Shown here: positions 5,909 through 12,725 of the stretch, one piece after another
How the letters are laid out: each line of letters starts with the position of its first letter
Numbering within the stretch: position 1 is the stretch's first letter
NCBI GenBank assembly: GCA_051657745.1
Contig: JBOFLG010000216.1
Location: forward strand, 1-12,725
Direction: 5' to 3'
Source: JBOFLG01 sp051657745
GTDB taxonomy: Bacteria > Actinomycetota > Actinomycetes > Actinomycetales > Dermatophilaceae
DNA: 12,725 bases
Program-made: the position numbers and the translations under genes
Notes under the pieces: generated by a model
Seen by the model: the letters and a program-made list of their open reading frames with translations, nothing else
Told to the model about the DNA's origin: nothing
The model's database searches: none

Positions 5909-6463
5909 GTGTCGCCCGACCACGATTCTCTCGAGACATCCGCCGACTTCGCTGGCTCGGCCGACGGCTTCGAACGGCTGTGGACCCCTCATCGGTTGGT
6001 CTATGTGCGCGGCGACCGCCCGGACCCGGAAGCTGGCGACGGGTGCCCCTTCTGCTCCGCTCCAGCCAAGACTGACCCGGCTGGTCTGGTGGTGCGGCGG
6101 GGTCAGCTGTGCTTTGTCGTGCTCAACCTGTACCCGTACAACCCGGGCCATGTGCTCGTGTGTCCGTACCGCCATGTGGCGCGCTACGTCGACCTCAGTG
6201 AGGCAGAAACCGCAGAGTTGGCGCAGCTCACCAAGGCCGCAGTTCACGCCCTGGAGGCTGCGGCATCCCCGAGCGGATTCAACCTCGGCATCAACCAGGG
6301 GGCGGTGGCCGGAGCCGGAGTGGAGGCGCATCTTCACCAACACGTCGTTCCCCGATGGGGTGGCGACAGCAACTTCCTCCCGGTTGTGGCCCGTACCAAG
6401 GCCCTACCGATGCTCCTCGAGGATGCGCGGATGCGCTTGGTCGATCACTGGCCCACCGACTGA
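5909..6463 (+). CDS. HIT-family protein, probable Ap4A phosphorylase
   Basis: This 184-residue histidine-triad protein has the family signature HLHQHVVPRW (141-150), in which the middle His143 is expected to be the nucleotidyl-accepting residue. It also has NLYPYNPGH (73-81) and a CPFC motif (46-49) that, with His89, may bind zinc. It matches the M. tuberculosis protein Rv2613c in position (directly after thrS, before pgsA) and in motif layout, and that protein has been reported to be an Ap4A phosphorylase. Aminoacyl-tRNA synthetases make Ap4A as a by-product, so the neighbour fits. GTG 5909 is chosen because the -10 element ends 6 nt before it. Another dinucleotide or AMP-lysine substrate cannot be excluded from sequence. 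Confidence 0.9.
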   Translation: MSPDHDSLETSADFAGSADGFERLWTPHRLVYVRGDRPDPEAGDGCPFCSAPAKTDPAGLVVRRGQLCFVVLNLYPYNPGHVLVCPYRHVARYVDLSEAETAELAQLTKAAVHALEAAASPSGFNLGINQGAVAGAGVEAHLHQHVVPRWGGDSNFLPVVARTKALPMLLEDARMRLVDHWPTD

Positions 6464-6658
6464 CCTGGACACCGAGGTGGTCCCGGGCGGCATTCGACCG
6501 GGCTCGGTCCGTCGCGGCAACCGGAGTCGGTCGTGACCGCACCGAGGTGCCCGTCAGCGACGATCACGGATGGACCGGTCCGGCCCACTCAGCACGGCGG
6601 GTCGAGGTCGCCACCGTGACCTTGCGAAGCACCCTGCGGCCAGTCCGCCGGAGCCCAC

Positions 6659-6664
6659 TAGGCT
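6659..6664 (+). promoter_or_regulatory. -10 element TAGGCT for the PIM operon
   Basis: TAGGCT lies 9 nt before ATG 6674, so the transcript should start at or only a few bases before the codon. It would drive pgsA, patA, pimA and the LemA-like gene. The upstream 6464-6658 holds no gene that I can support. It contains short palindromes (GACCG/CGGTC at 6496-6509; CGGTC/GACCG at 6528-6539) that could be operator sites but are weak. Confidence 0.5.
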
Positions 6665-6673
6665 GGTCGAACC

Positions 6674-7288
6674 ATGCTTAACCGCTACGCTCGCGCCTTC
6701 GCGACCAGAGTCCTCGGCCCGGTCGCGTCGCTCCTCCTACGGCTCGGGGTAAGCCCCGATGTCGTCACGGTCATCGGCACCCTCGGTGTCTGCGTGGGAG
6801 CGTTGGCGTTCTACCCGCGTGGGGAGTTCGTCGTGGGCACGCTCGTCATTACCGCGTTCGTGTTCGCTGACACGGTTGACGGCATCATGGCCCGGCGGCT
6901 CGGTCGATCCAGCCGGTGGGGTGCCTATCTGGATTCCACTCTCGACCGGATGGGGGACGCGGCGATCTTCGGGGGGTTAGTGCTCTGGTACGCCGGTGAC
7001 GGCGGCAACGCGTACATGGCTGCCCTCGCCCTGGCCTGCTTGATCCTCGGCAGCGTCGTCTCATACGCGAAGGCGAGAGCGGAAGGCCTCGGCATGACCG
7101 CTGACGTCGGCATCGCCGAGCGAGCCGACCGGCTCGTCACCGCGCTCGTCGCCGTCGGGCTCACCGGGTTGCTCGGCCTCCCGATGATCGTGCTCGGGGT
7201 CGTGTTCAGCCTGCTCGCGCTGGCCAGTCTGGTGACCGTGGTGCAACGGATCCTCGAGGTGCGCCGACAGGCGCTCAGCGCCGCGTGA
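6674..7288 (+). CDS. pgsA: Phosphatidylinositol phosphate synthase, CDP-alcohol phosphatidyltransferase
   Basis: The enzyme joins CDP-diacylglycerol with inositol 3-phosphate to give phosphatidylinositol phosphate, the precursor of phosphatidylinositol and the mannosides. The 204-residue product has the complete CDP-alcohol phosphotransferase motif: Asp66, Asp69, Gly70, Ala73, Arg74, Gly83, Asp87 and Asp91 at exactly the consensus spacing. The four Asp residues hold two metal ions. About six hydrophobic segments indicate an integral membrane protein. Specificity for inositol phosphate is inferred from the neighbours (patA and pimA) and from the M. tuberculosis gene in the same place. Phosphatidylglycerophosphate synthase has the same motif. 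Its stop overlaps the patA start by 4 nt (GTGA). Confidence 0.93.
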   Translation: MLNRYARAFATRVLGPVASLLLRLGVSPDVVTVIGTLGVCVGALAFYPRGEFVVGTLVITAFVFADTVDGIMARRLGRSSRWGAYLDSTLDRMGDAAIFGGLVLWYAGDGGNAYMAALALACLILGSVVSYAKARAEGLGMTADVGIAERADRLVTALVAVGLTGLLGLPMIVLGVVFSLLALASLVTVVQRILEVRRQALSAA

Positions 7289-8223
7289 CGCCGCTGTCGG
7301 CCCGGGTCGCCGACGCGGCGCAGGTGGCGGCGTACCGAACTGCGTGGAGAGTTGTGCGGCGGCTACCGGAGAGCGCGACACGCCGGGCCGTCGACCTCGC
7401 CGCAGACCTCGCCGTCGCGCGCGGTCGGGCAACTCGGCTGCGGGCGAACTACGCCCGAGTCCGTCCGGAACTTGGCGCCGCGGAACTCGACCAACTGACC
7501 CGCGAGGGGATGCGGGCGTACCTGCGCTACTTCAACGAAGCGTTTCGACTACCTGATCTTGCTCCGGACGAACTCGCGGAACGAGTTCGGGTCGAGGGTG
7601 AGGAGCCGGTGCGGCAGGTGCTTGACCGCGGCGGGTCGGTGGTGTGTTTCCTCGGCCACCTCGGCAACTGGGACCTTGCCGGTGCGTGGTGCACCACGCA
7701 CCTTGGGCCGGTGACTACCGTGGCCGAACGGCTGCGCCCTGAGCCGGTGTACGCCGAGTTCCTTGCGTTCCGCGAGGGCCTCGGGATGACGATCCTGCCA
7801 CTCACCGGCGGGCCCGATGTCTTTCCGGCCCTGCGGCGGGCTGCACGGGGGAGAGCCGTCATCCCGTTGCTCGCCGATCGAGACCTCACCTCCCGCGGAG
7901 TGACCGTCGACCTGTGCGGGCAGCCGGCACGGATGGCGCCGGGGCCAGCCGCGCTCGCGCTGGCCGAGCAGCGGCCGCTCCATCCGGTCACGATCCGGCA
8001 CGAACGGCGAGGTCGTGGCTGGGGGATCGTCATCACATTCCACCCGGCGGTGGCCGTGCCCACCGGCGGGGCGACCCGGCTGCGGGTGGTGGCGATGACT
8101 CAGGCCTGCGCGGACGTGCTCGGCGGCGTCATCCGGCGGCACACCGCCGACTGGCACATGCTGCAACGGGTGTTCGTCGCCGACCTCGACCGCGCCTCCG
8201 CTGCAGCCGGGGCGGCACCGTGA
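7285..8223 (+). CDS. patA: PIM acyltransferase (PatA-like, LpxL/HtrB fold)
   Basis: It probably adds a fatty acyl chain to the mannose of phosphatidylinositol monomannoside on the cytoplasmic side of the membrane. The 312-residue protein has the H-x4-D catalytic motif of bacterial LpxL-like acyltransferases as GHLGNWD (His125, Asp130), then FREGLGM, the LLADRDL segment (195-201) and an APG-P-A-A-L-A-L-A helix. In M. smegmatis PatA a His126/Glu200 pair has been described, and His125 and the acidic residues 198-200 here sit in the corresponding places. GTG 7285 overlaps the pgsA stop, and its own stop overlaps the pimA start. There is no clear transmembrane helix, as expected for a monotopic enzyme. 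Confidence 0.92.
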   Translation: MTPLSARVADAAQVAAYRTAWRVVRRLPESATRRAVDLAADLAVARGRATRLRANYARVRPELGAAELDQLTREGMRAYLRYFNEAFRLPDLAPDELAERVRVEGEEPVRQVLDRGGSVVCFLGHLGNWDLAGAWCTTHLGPVTTVAERLRPEPVYAEFLAFREGLGMTILPLTGGPDVFPALRRAARGRAVIPLLADRDLTSRGVTVDLCGQPARMAPGPAALALAEQRPLHPVTIRHERRGRGWGIVITFHPAVAVPTGGATRLRVVAMTQACADVLGGVIRRHTADWHMLQRVFVADLDRASAAAGAAP

Positions 8224-9410
8224 GGATCGGGATGGTGTGTCCGTACTCGTTCGACGTGCCGGGCGGGGTGCAGTTCCACGTGCGCGATCTCGCGGAGGTC
8301 TACCTGGCCCAGGGACACGAGGTGTCGGTGCTCGCACCCGCGGATGATGGATCAGAGTTGCCGCCGTACCTGGTGTCCTGTGGCGGAGCGGTGCCGGTGC
8401 GGTACAACGGGTCGGTCGCCCGGCTCAGCTTCGGCCCGGTCACCTCGAGCCGGGTCACCCGGTGGCTGGAGAGTGGCGGGTTCGACATCGTCCACCTCCA
8501 TGAGCCGATGGCCCCGTCGGCATCGCTGATGGCCCTCTGGGCAGCGACCGAGCCGGTGGTCGCGACCTTCCACACGGCAAATGTGCGGTCCCGGGCGATG
8601 CATGCGGCCAGCCCGTTGCTTCGGCCCACCCTGGAGAAGATCAGGGCCAGGATCGCGGTGTCCGACGACGCCGCCCTGACGGTGCGACGGCATCTCGGCG
8701 GGGAAACCTATGTGGTGCCCAACGGCGTTCACGTGGAACGGTTCTCGCCAACCGCATACCGTCCCGAGTGGGCGGGCACCGCCGAGGCGCCGACCCTGGC
8801 ATTCCTCGGGCGAGTCGACGAACCGCGCAAGGGCCTGGAGGTGGCGCTGCGCGCGCTGCCCACGGTTCTCGACCGGCATCCGGGTGCGCGGCTGCTCGTG
8901 GCCGGGCCGGGCCGGGTAGCCGAGACGCTCGGCGCTCTCGATGCGCGCACAGCCGCTGCCGTTCAGGTTCTCGGCGCGGTGTCCGAACCTGACAAGGCGG
9001 CGCTGCTGGCCTCGGTCGATGCCTACATCGCGCCGCACCTCGGTGGAGAGAGTTTCGGCATCGTGCTCGTTGAGGCGATGGCGGCCGGCGCGCCCGTCGT
9101 GGCCTCCGACCTGTCCGCCTTTGTCGCGGTCCTCGACCAGGGGCGGACCGGGGTGGTCTTCGAGACTGGCTCAGCCACGGCCCTGGCCGCTGCGGTGCTC
9201 GACCTACTCGGCGATGCTGGTCGGCGCGAACAGCTGAGAATCGCTGGGCGGGAACGGTCCTGGGCGTTCGACTGGTCCCGGGTGGCTGGTGATGTCATGG
9301 CGGTGTATGAGACCGCTCTCGACTCGGCTCGAAGCGAACCGGCCGACCCCACGCCGCGCGGGCTGTGGGGGCGCCTGGTCCGGGGCGCGCCGGGCGCGAG
9401 GGTCGGATGA
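8220..9410 (+). CDS. pimA: Phosphatidylinositol alpha-mannosyltransferase PimA
   Basis: This GT-B, GT4-family glycosyltransferase transfers mannose from GDP-mannose to phosphatidylinositol, the first step in PIM synthesis, at the inner face of the membrane. The 396 residues show the N-terminal acceptor domain with PGGVQFH (14-20) and HLHEP (92-96). His118 is at the same number as the essential His118 of M. smegmatis PimA. The donor domain has FLGRVDEPRKG (Arg198, Lys204) and the EX7E motif ESFGIVLVE (Glu277-Glu285). GTG 8220 is chosen because it overlaps the patA stop by 4 nt and starts directly at the first beta strand (RIGMVCPYS). The same frame is open further upstream only as read-through of patA DNA. 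The C-terminal 20 residues are Arg/Gly-rich and may touch the membrane. Confidence 0.95.
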   Translation: MRIGMVCPYSFDVPGGVQFHVRDLAEVYLAQGHEVSVLAPADDGSELPPYLVSCGGAVPVRYNGSVARLSFGPVTSSRVTRWLESGGFDIVHLHEPMAPSASLMALWAATEPVVATFHTANVRSRAMHAASPLLRPTLEKIRARIAVSDDAALTVRRHLGGETYVVPNGVHVERFSPTAYRPEWAGTAEAPTLAFLGRVDEPRKGLEVALRALPTVLDRHPGARLLVAGPGRVAETLGALDARTAAAVQVLGAVSEPDKAALLASVDAYIAPHLGGESFGIVLVEAMAAGAPVVASDLSAFVAVLDQGRTGVVFETGSATALAAAVLDLLGDAGRREQLRIAGRERSWAFDWSRVAGDVMAVYETALDSARSEPADPTPRGLWGRLVRGAPGARVG

Positions 9411-10012
9411 CGAGCGTCGAGGTCGGAGTTGACGTGCTCCAGACCGCAACATTCCTCGTCATCGGTCTGGTCGTCGTCGCCTGGTACCTCTCCTACTCGG
9501 CGTCCCGACTGGACCGTCTGCACGCCAAGGCCGAGGGCGCGATGTCGGCGCTGGACGCCCAACTGGTCCGACGTGCCGAAGCCACCCTCGAGTTGGCCAA
9601 CAGCGGCGCGCTCGATCCGGCCAGCGCCTTGCTGCTTGCGCACGCCGCCACCGAGTCGCTGGAGCGGGTGACCGAACACCCGCGTGCCGAGGATCTGCTC
9701 GACGGCCAGCACTTCGGCGGGCGGGAGGAGATCGAAAGCGACCTGAGCCGAGTACTCCGCTCGACGCTCACCCACGAGACGGTTGCCGCACTGCGCAGCC
9801 ACCGCGCAGACCTGATCGACGAGTCCCTCGCCCGGATCGCCGCGAGCGGGCTCCGGGTGCGGATGGCGCGTCGGTTTCACAACGATGCGGTCCGCGAGGT
9901 GCGTCGGGTTCGGGCCAAGCGAATCGTGCGAACTTTCCGGCTCGCGGGGTACGCCGGCCTTCCTGAGCGTGTGGAGTTCGACGACGACCTGCCCGGCACA
10001 CTCACCTCCTGA
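9407..10012 (+). CDS. LemA-like membrane protein coupled to pimA
   Basis: The 201-residue protein has one N-terminal membrane helix (about 11-29) followed by a long, probably all-helical domain. It resembles LemA proteins: a block with ALDAQLVRRAE (48-58), near the LemA I-D-V-Q-L-K-R-R motif, and a C-terminal ARRFHNDAV (154-162) with FRLAGYAGLPE (177-187), near the LemA Y-N-x-A-V and G-F blocks. Residues between are divergent, so family membership is likely but not certain. ATG 9407 overlaps the pimA stop by 4 nt (ATGA), so it is probably made together with PimA. The function is unknown. A role as envelope scaffold or partner of the PIM enzymes is inference from the operon alone. Confidence 0.75.
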   Translation: MTSVEVGVDVLQTATFLVIGLVVVAWYLSYSASRLDRLHAKAEGAMSALDAQLVRRAEATLELANSGALDPASALLLAHAATESLERVTEHPRAEDLLDGQHFGGREEIESDLSRVLRSTLTHETVAALRSHRADLIDESLARIAASGLRVRMARRFHNDAVREVRRVRAKRIVRTFRLAGYAGLPERVEFDDDLPGTLTS

Positions 10013-10042
10013 CACCCGATCCGGGTCGGTTGGCATCAGGCC

Positions 10043-10048
10043 TAGAAT
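10043..10048 (+). promoter_or_regulatory. -10 element TAGAAT for pdxS
   Basis: TAGAAT lies 6 nt before ATG 10055, predicting a transcript that begins at the start codon. No Shine-Dalgarno is visible before the ATG. Confidence 0.55.
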
Positions 10049-10054
10049 CGGCAC

Positions 10055-10960
10055 ATGACCGCAGCACACCCCGACCGCCCCGCCACCGGCACGACCCGCG
10101 TCAAGCGCGGCATGGCCGAGATGCTCAAGGGCGGCGTCATCATGGATGTCGTCACCCCCGAGCAGGCGAAGATCGCTGAGGATGCCGGTGCCGTTGCCGT
10201 GATGGCCCTCGAGCGCGTGCCGGCCGACATCCGCGCCGAGGGCGGTGTGTCCCGGATGAGCGACCCCGACATGATCGACGGCATCATCGAGACGGTCTCG
10301 ATCCCGGTCATGGCCAAGGCTCGGATTGGGCACTTCGTCGAGGCTCAGGTGCTGCAGAGTCTGGGGGTCGACTACGTCGATGAGTCCGAGGTACTCACCC
10401 CGGCCGACTACGCCCACCACATCGACAAATGGGCCTTCACCGTGCCGTTCGTCTGCGGCGCGACCAACCTCGGCGAGGCGCTCCGCCGGATCACCGAGGG
10501 CGCGGCGATGATTCGTTCCAAAGGTGAAGCCGGCACCGGCGACGTCTCCAACGCCACGACCCACATGCGTGCAATGCGGGCCGAGATCAACCGGCTCCGG
10601 TCGATGTCTCCTGACGAGTTGTTCGTTGCGGCCAAGGAGCTCCAGGCCCCGTACGACCTGGTCAAGGAGGTTGCCGAGACCGGCAAGCTGCCCGTCGTGC
10701 TCTTCACCGCCGGTGGCATCGCTACGCCAGCCGATGCGGCGATGATGATGCAGCTCGGTGCCGAGGGCGTGTTCGTCGGATCAGGCATCTTCAAGTCGGG
10801 CAATCCAGCTGAGCGGGCCGAGGCGATCGTGAAGGCAACCACCTTCTTCGACGATCCGGACGTGATCGCCAAGGTCTCCCGCGGTCTCGGAGAGGCGATG
10901 GTCGGCATCAACGTCGATGAGATCCCGCAACCGCACCGCCTCGCCGAGCGCGGTTGGTAG
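10055..10960 (+). CDS. pdxS: PLP synthase subunit PdxS (Pdx1)
   Basis: PdxS is the synthase subunit of the deoxyxylulose-independent vitamin B6 pathway. It makes pyridoxal 5'-phosphate from ribose 5-phosphate, glyceraldehyde 3-phosphate and the ammonia supplied by PdxT. The 301 residues form a TIM barrel. The key residues are all present at a constant +7 offset from B. subtilis PdxS: Asp31, Lys88 (in VMAKARIGH) and Lys156 (in SKGEAGTG). A short N-terminal extension, MTAAHPDRPATGTTR, precedes the conserved KRGMAEMLKGG block. The protein ends LAERGW, the usual C-terminus of actinobacterial homologues. pdxT follows after 196 bases with its own promoter-like site, so the two are not tightly coupled. 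Confidence 0.98.
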   Translation: MTAAHPDRPATGTTRVKRGMAEMLKGGVIMDVVTPEQAKIAEDAGAVAVMALERVPADIRAEGGVSRMSDPDMIDGIIETVSIPVMAKARIGHFVEAQVLQSLGVDYVDESEVLTPADYAHHIDKWAFTVPFVCGATNLGEALRRITEGAAMIRSKGEAGTGDVSNATTHMRAMRAEINRLRSMSPDELFVAAKELQAPYDLVKEVAETGKLPVVLFTAGGIATPADAAMMMQLGAEGVFVGSGIFKSGNPAERAEAIVKATTFFDDPDVIAKVSRGLGEAMVGINVDEIPQPHRLAERGW

Positions 10961-11025
10961 CCGACCCGCCAATCGGTCACCGGCGGTACTCGGATGTCGT
11001 GGTGAGCGAACGCGGCTGGTAGCCG
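10946..11025 (+). repeat. Imperfect 18-bp direct repeat at the pdxS 3' end
   Basis: GAGCGCGGTTGGTAGCCG (10946-10963, spanning the end codons and stop of pdxS) recurs as GAACGCGGCTGGTAGCCG (11008-11025), with 16 of 18 identical and a 62-nt offset. Both copies read E-R-G-W-stop, and the differences are synonymous (GAG/GAA, GGT/GGC). It may be a remnant of a tail duplication. The rest of the 10961-11142 spacer holds no gene that I can support. Confidence 0.45.
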
Positions 11026-11142
11026 CAGTCCCGAGAGCGGCCTCGCGTGCGTCATCCGCCATCGGGCATCAGGCACTCGTCCGCCGAGGCGGCGCGTGTC
11101 ACGACCCCGCAGCCCGCCCGAGATGAGGACTCACCACGGCCG

Positions 11143-11148
11143 TACGAT
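11143..11148 (+). promoter_or_regulatory. -10 element TACGAT for pdxT
   Basis: TACGAT lies 8 nt before GTG 11157, a leaderless spacing. It is the same hexamer as before the pabB-like gene. No Shine-Dalgarno and no good -35 are visible. Confidence 0.52.
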
Positions 11149-11156
11149 CGGGCGCC

Positions 11157-11765
11157 GTGACCAGGAACCCGACCATCGGTGTCCTCGCTGTTCAAGGCGA
11201 CGTCCGCGAGCATGTTCGGGCCCTGGCCGTGGCCGGGGCAGATCCGGTGGTGGTGCGGCGCCCCGCCGAGGTGTCGGCCGTCGATGGGCTCGTCATCCCC
11301 GGCGGGGAGTCGACGACCATGGACAAGCTGGTTCGGGCGTTCGCCCTTGAGGTACCACTCCGGGACCGGATCGCCGATGGGATGCCGGTCTACGGCTCGT
11401 GCGCCGGCATGATCATGCTTGCGGACCGACTCGCCGACGCCCGACCCGACCAGCAGACTCTTGGCGGCATGAACATCACCGTGCGCCGCAACGCCTTTGG
11501 CCGCCAGGTCGATTCCTTCGAGGAGGATCTGCACATCCGGGAGCTGGGGCCTCAGCCGATGCGGGCAGTCTTCATCCGCGCGCCGTGGGTCGAGCACCTG
11601 GGGGATGACGTTCAGGTCCTCGCCCGGGTTGAGCGGGGCCCCGCGGCTGGACGGGTGGTAGCAGCGCGGCAGGGGGGCCTGGTGGTGACCTCGTTCCACC
11701 CCGAAGTCACCGGCGATCACCGCTTCCACGCCTACTTCGCTGACATCGTCGCCGGGCGCCGGTAA
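11157..11765 (+). CDS. pdxT: PLP synthase glutaminase subunit PdxT (Pdx2)
   Basis: PdxT is a class I glutamine amidotransferase that hydrolyses glutamine and passes ammonia to PdxS within a PdxS/PdxT complex. The 202 residues contain LAVQGDVREH (10-19), the oxyanion motif PGGES (48-52), the nucleophile Cys82 in GSCAGM, and His181 and Glu183 in FHPE, completing the Cys-His-Glu triad. An N-V-R-like block and RAP (141-143) are also typical. GTG 11157 is chosen because the -10 element ends 8 nt before it and the protein begins at the usual site. The length is normal for the family. Confidence 0.97.
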   Translation: MTRNPTIGVLAVQGDVREHVRALAVAGADPVVVRRPAEVSAVDGLVIPGGESTTMDKLVRAFALEVPLRDRIADGMPVYGSCAGMIMLADRLADARPDQQTLGGMNITVRRNAFGRQVDSFEEDLHIRELGPQPMRAVFIRAPWVEHLGDDVQVLARVERGPAAGRVVAARQGGLVVTSFHPEVTGDHRFHAYFADIVAGRR

Positions 11766-11819
11766 CGATGCGGTGCCGCGACACCCGAACGCGGAAGCAG
11801 GCCAGCCACGGCACGGACC

Positions 11820-11825
11820 TAGGAT
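11820..11825 (+). promoter_or_regulatory. -10 element TAGGAT for yebC
   Basis: TAGGAT lies 43 nt before ATG 11869. Unlike the leaderless genes nearby, this predicts a leader of about 37 nt with a strong Shine-Dalgarno, AAAGGGAG at 11856-11863, 5 nt before the ATG. Confidence 0.48.
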
Positions 11826-11868
11826 GGTCTGCCGGACCACGACGACGCCACATCGAAAGGGAGCGTGC

Positions 11869-12627
11869 ATGAGCGGCCACTCCAAGTGGGCGACCACAAA
11901 GCATAAGAAGGCAGCGATCGACGCCAAGCGCGGCAAGCTGTTCGCCAAGCTCATCAAGAACATCGAGGTGGCCGCGCGGCAGGGTGGCGGCGACCCCGCC
12001 GGCAACCCCACGCTGTACGACGCCATCCAGAAGGCCAAGAAGTCTTCCGTCCCGAACAGCAACATCGACAACGCGGTCAAACGCGGGTCTGGCGCCACCG
12101 CCGGTGGGGCCGACTGGGAGACCATCACCTACGAGGGCTACGCCCCCGGCGGGGTGGCTGTGCTCATCGAATGTCTCACCGACAACCGCAACCGCGCCGC
12201 TGCCGAGGTACGCACCGCGCTCACCCGCAACGGCGGACAACTCGCTGATCCCGGCTCGGTGGCCTACGTCTTTACCCGCAAGGGTGTCGTGGTCGTACCC
12301 AAGACCGACGGCCGCAACGAGGACGCCATCCTGGAGGTGGTGCTCGATGCTGGCGCCGAGGAGGTCACCGACAATGGCGACACCTGGGAGGTCGTCTCCG
12401 AGGCAAGCGACGTCGTCGACGTGCGCACTGCGCTCCAGGATGCGGGTATCGACTACGACTCGGCCGAGGCGGCCTGGGTGCCCAACCTGCAGGTGCCGCT
12501 CGACCTCGACGGTGCCCGCAAGATGATCCGGGTGGTCGAGGCGCTCGAGGACTCCGACGACGTCCAGGACGTCTTCGCCAACGGCAACATCCCCGATGAC
12601 GTCCTCGCCGCGCTCGCGGCCGAGTGA
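11869..12627 (+). CDS. yebC: YebC/PmpR-family protein (TACO1 family)
   Basis: This 252-residue member of the YebC/TACO1 family was long annotated as a DNA-binding regulator. Later work links family members to rescue of ribosomes stalled at proline stretches, so the exact role here is open. The opening GHSKWATTKHKKAA (3-16) is the family hallmark. KRGKLFAKL and the P-N-x-N-I-D-N-A block (about 62-70) follow, then IECLTDNRNR and a C-terminal block with LEDSDDVQDVFAN. ATG 11869 is chosen for the Shine-Dalgarno AAAGGGAG at 5 nt; an upstream in-frame extension has no such support. In most Actinobacteria ruvC, ruvA and ruvB follow this gene, and the window ends shortly after its stop. Confidence 0.97.
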   Translation: MSGHSKWATTKHKKAAIDAKRGKLFAKLIKNIEVAARQGGGDPAGNPTLYDAIQKAKKSSVPNSNIDNAVKRGSGATAGGADWETITYEGYAPGGVAVLIECLTDNRNRAAAEVRTALTRNGGQLADPGSVAYVFTRKGVVVVPKTDGRNEDAILEVVLDAGAEEVTDNGDTWEVVSEASDVVDVRTALQDAGIDYDSAEAAWVPNLQVPLDLDGARKMIRVVEALEDSDDVQDVFANGNIPDDVLAALAAE

Positions 12628-12643
12628 TCGCCCTCGCGGGCCA

Positions 12644-12678
12644 CGACCGGCCGGCGGCGGCGCGGCGCCAACCGGTCG
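12644..12678 (+). terminator. GC-rich hairpin after yebC, possible terminator
   Basis: CGACCGG (12644-12650) pairs perfectly with CCGGTCG (12672-12678) across a GGC-rich loop, 17 bases after the yebC stop. A competing stem GCGCC/GGCGC exists. No T tract follows, so it is only a weak terminator candidate. Confidence 0.3.
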
Positions 12679-12715
12679 GCGCGTGTCGATAGGCGGATGG
12701 CGTGCGCAGCCTGTG

Positions 12716-12721
12716 TAGCGT
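12716..12721 (+). promoter_or_regulatory. -10-like TAGCGT at the right edge
   Basis: TAGCGT followed by GGTC resembles the elements placed just before start codons elsewhere in this window. A gene, by synteny ruvC, may begin just beyond position 12725. This cannot be confirmed from the window. Confidence 0.28.
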
Positions 12722-12725
12722 GGTC

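Noticed and set aside
6496..6539. Short palindromes before pgsA (GACCG/CGGTC and CGGTC/GACCG)
   Set aside because: The stems are only 5 bp with loops of 4 and 2, so they are not distinguishable from chance without comparison to relatives.
5873..6548. Recurring ACCGAGGT (near 5873, 6472 and 6541) as a possible operator
   Set aside because: Only 8 bases are shared, flanks differ, one copy is at the HIT 3' side, and such words are frequent in GC-rich DNA.

Overview
The window is about 12.7 kb of ordinary, gene-dense chromosome from a high-GC Gram-positive bacterium (Actinomycetota). Four things point there: strong G/C preference at third codon positions, GTG starts, 4-nt stop/start overlaps (ATGA or GTGA), and TAnnnT promoter elements sitting 6-9 nt before start codons, as in leaderless actinobacterial mRNAs. 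The gene order thrS - HIT - pgsA - patA - pimA ... pdxS - pdxT - yebC matches the Mycobacterium tuberculosis region around Rv2614c-Rv2603c, as recalled. The overall layout (Gly-Cys-Val tRNA cluster, pabB/pabC-like pair, PGPGW membrane protein, tRNA-Val, short MOSC protein, thrS) would suit a Micrococcales member such as Intrasporangiaceae. That placement is an inference. All genes are on the + strand.

Layout. 20-281: tRNA-Gly(GCC), tRNA-Cys(GCA), tRNA-Val(GAC). 459-2814: a p-aminobenzoate (folate) unit of chorismate-using PabB-like synthase, PabC-like lyase and a PGPGW-motif membrane protein whose start overlaps the pabC stop. 2886-2962: tRNA-Val(CAC). 3014-3361: short MOSC-domain protein. 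3362-3832: a 471-bp gene-free stretch with strong inverted repeats and promoter-like sites in front of thrS. 3833-5818: threonyl-tRNA synthetase. 5909-6463: HIT-family Ap4A phosphorylase-like protein. 6674-10012: four genes joined by 4-nt overlaps (PI-phosphate synthase, acyltransferase, PimA mannosyltransferase, LemA-like membrane protein), the early steps of phosphatidylinositol mannoside synthesis. 10055-11765: pdxS and pdxT, the two subunits of PLP synthase, each with its own promoter-like element. 11869-12627: YebC/PmpR-family translation or transcription factor. The last ~100 bases are non-coding and probably lead into the next gene, which by common synteny would be ruvC.

How the genes fit together. 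PabB and PabC turn chorismate into p-aminobenzoate. PabC itself needs PLP, which PdxS/PdxT make further along. ThrRS feeds translation, and the HIT protein probably removes Ap4A, a by-product of aminoacyl-tRNA synthetases. PgsA, PatA and PimA act one after another on the inner face of the plasma membrane.

I found no mobile element, CRISPR array, phage gene or clearly new multi-gene system. The items most worth a second look are the structured region before thrS, a possible ribosome-site-masking hairpin at the thrS start, the run of likely leaderless genes, and the LemA-like protein translationally coupled to pimA.
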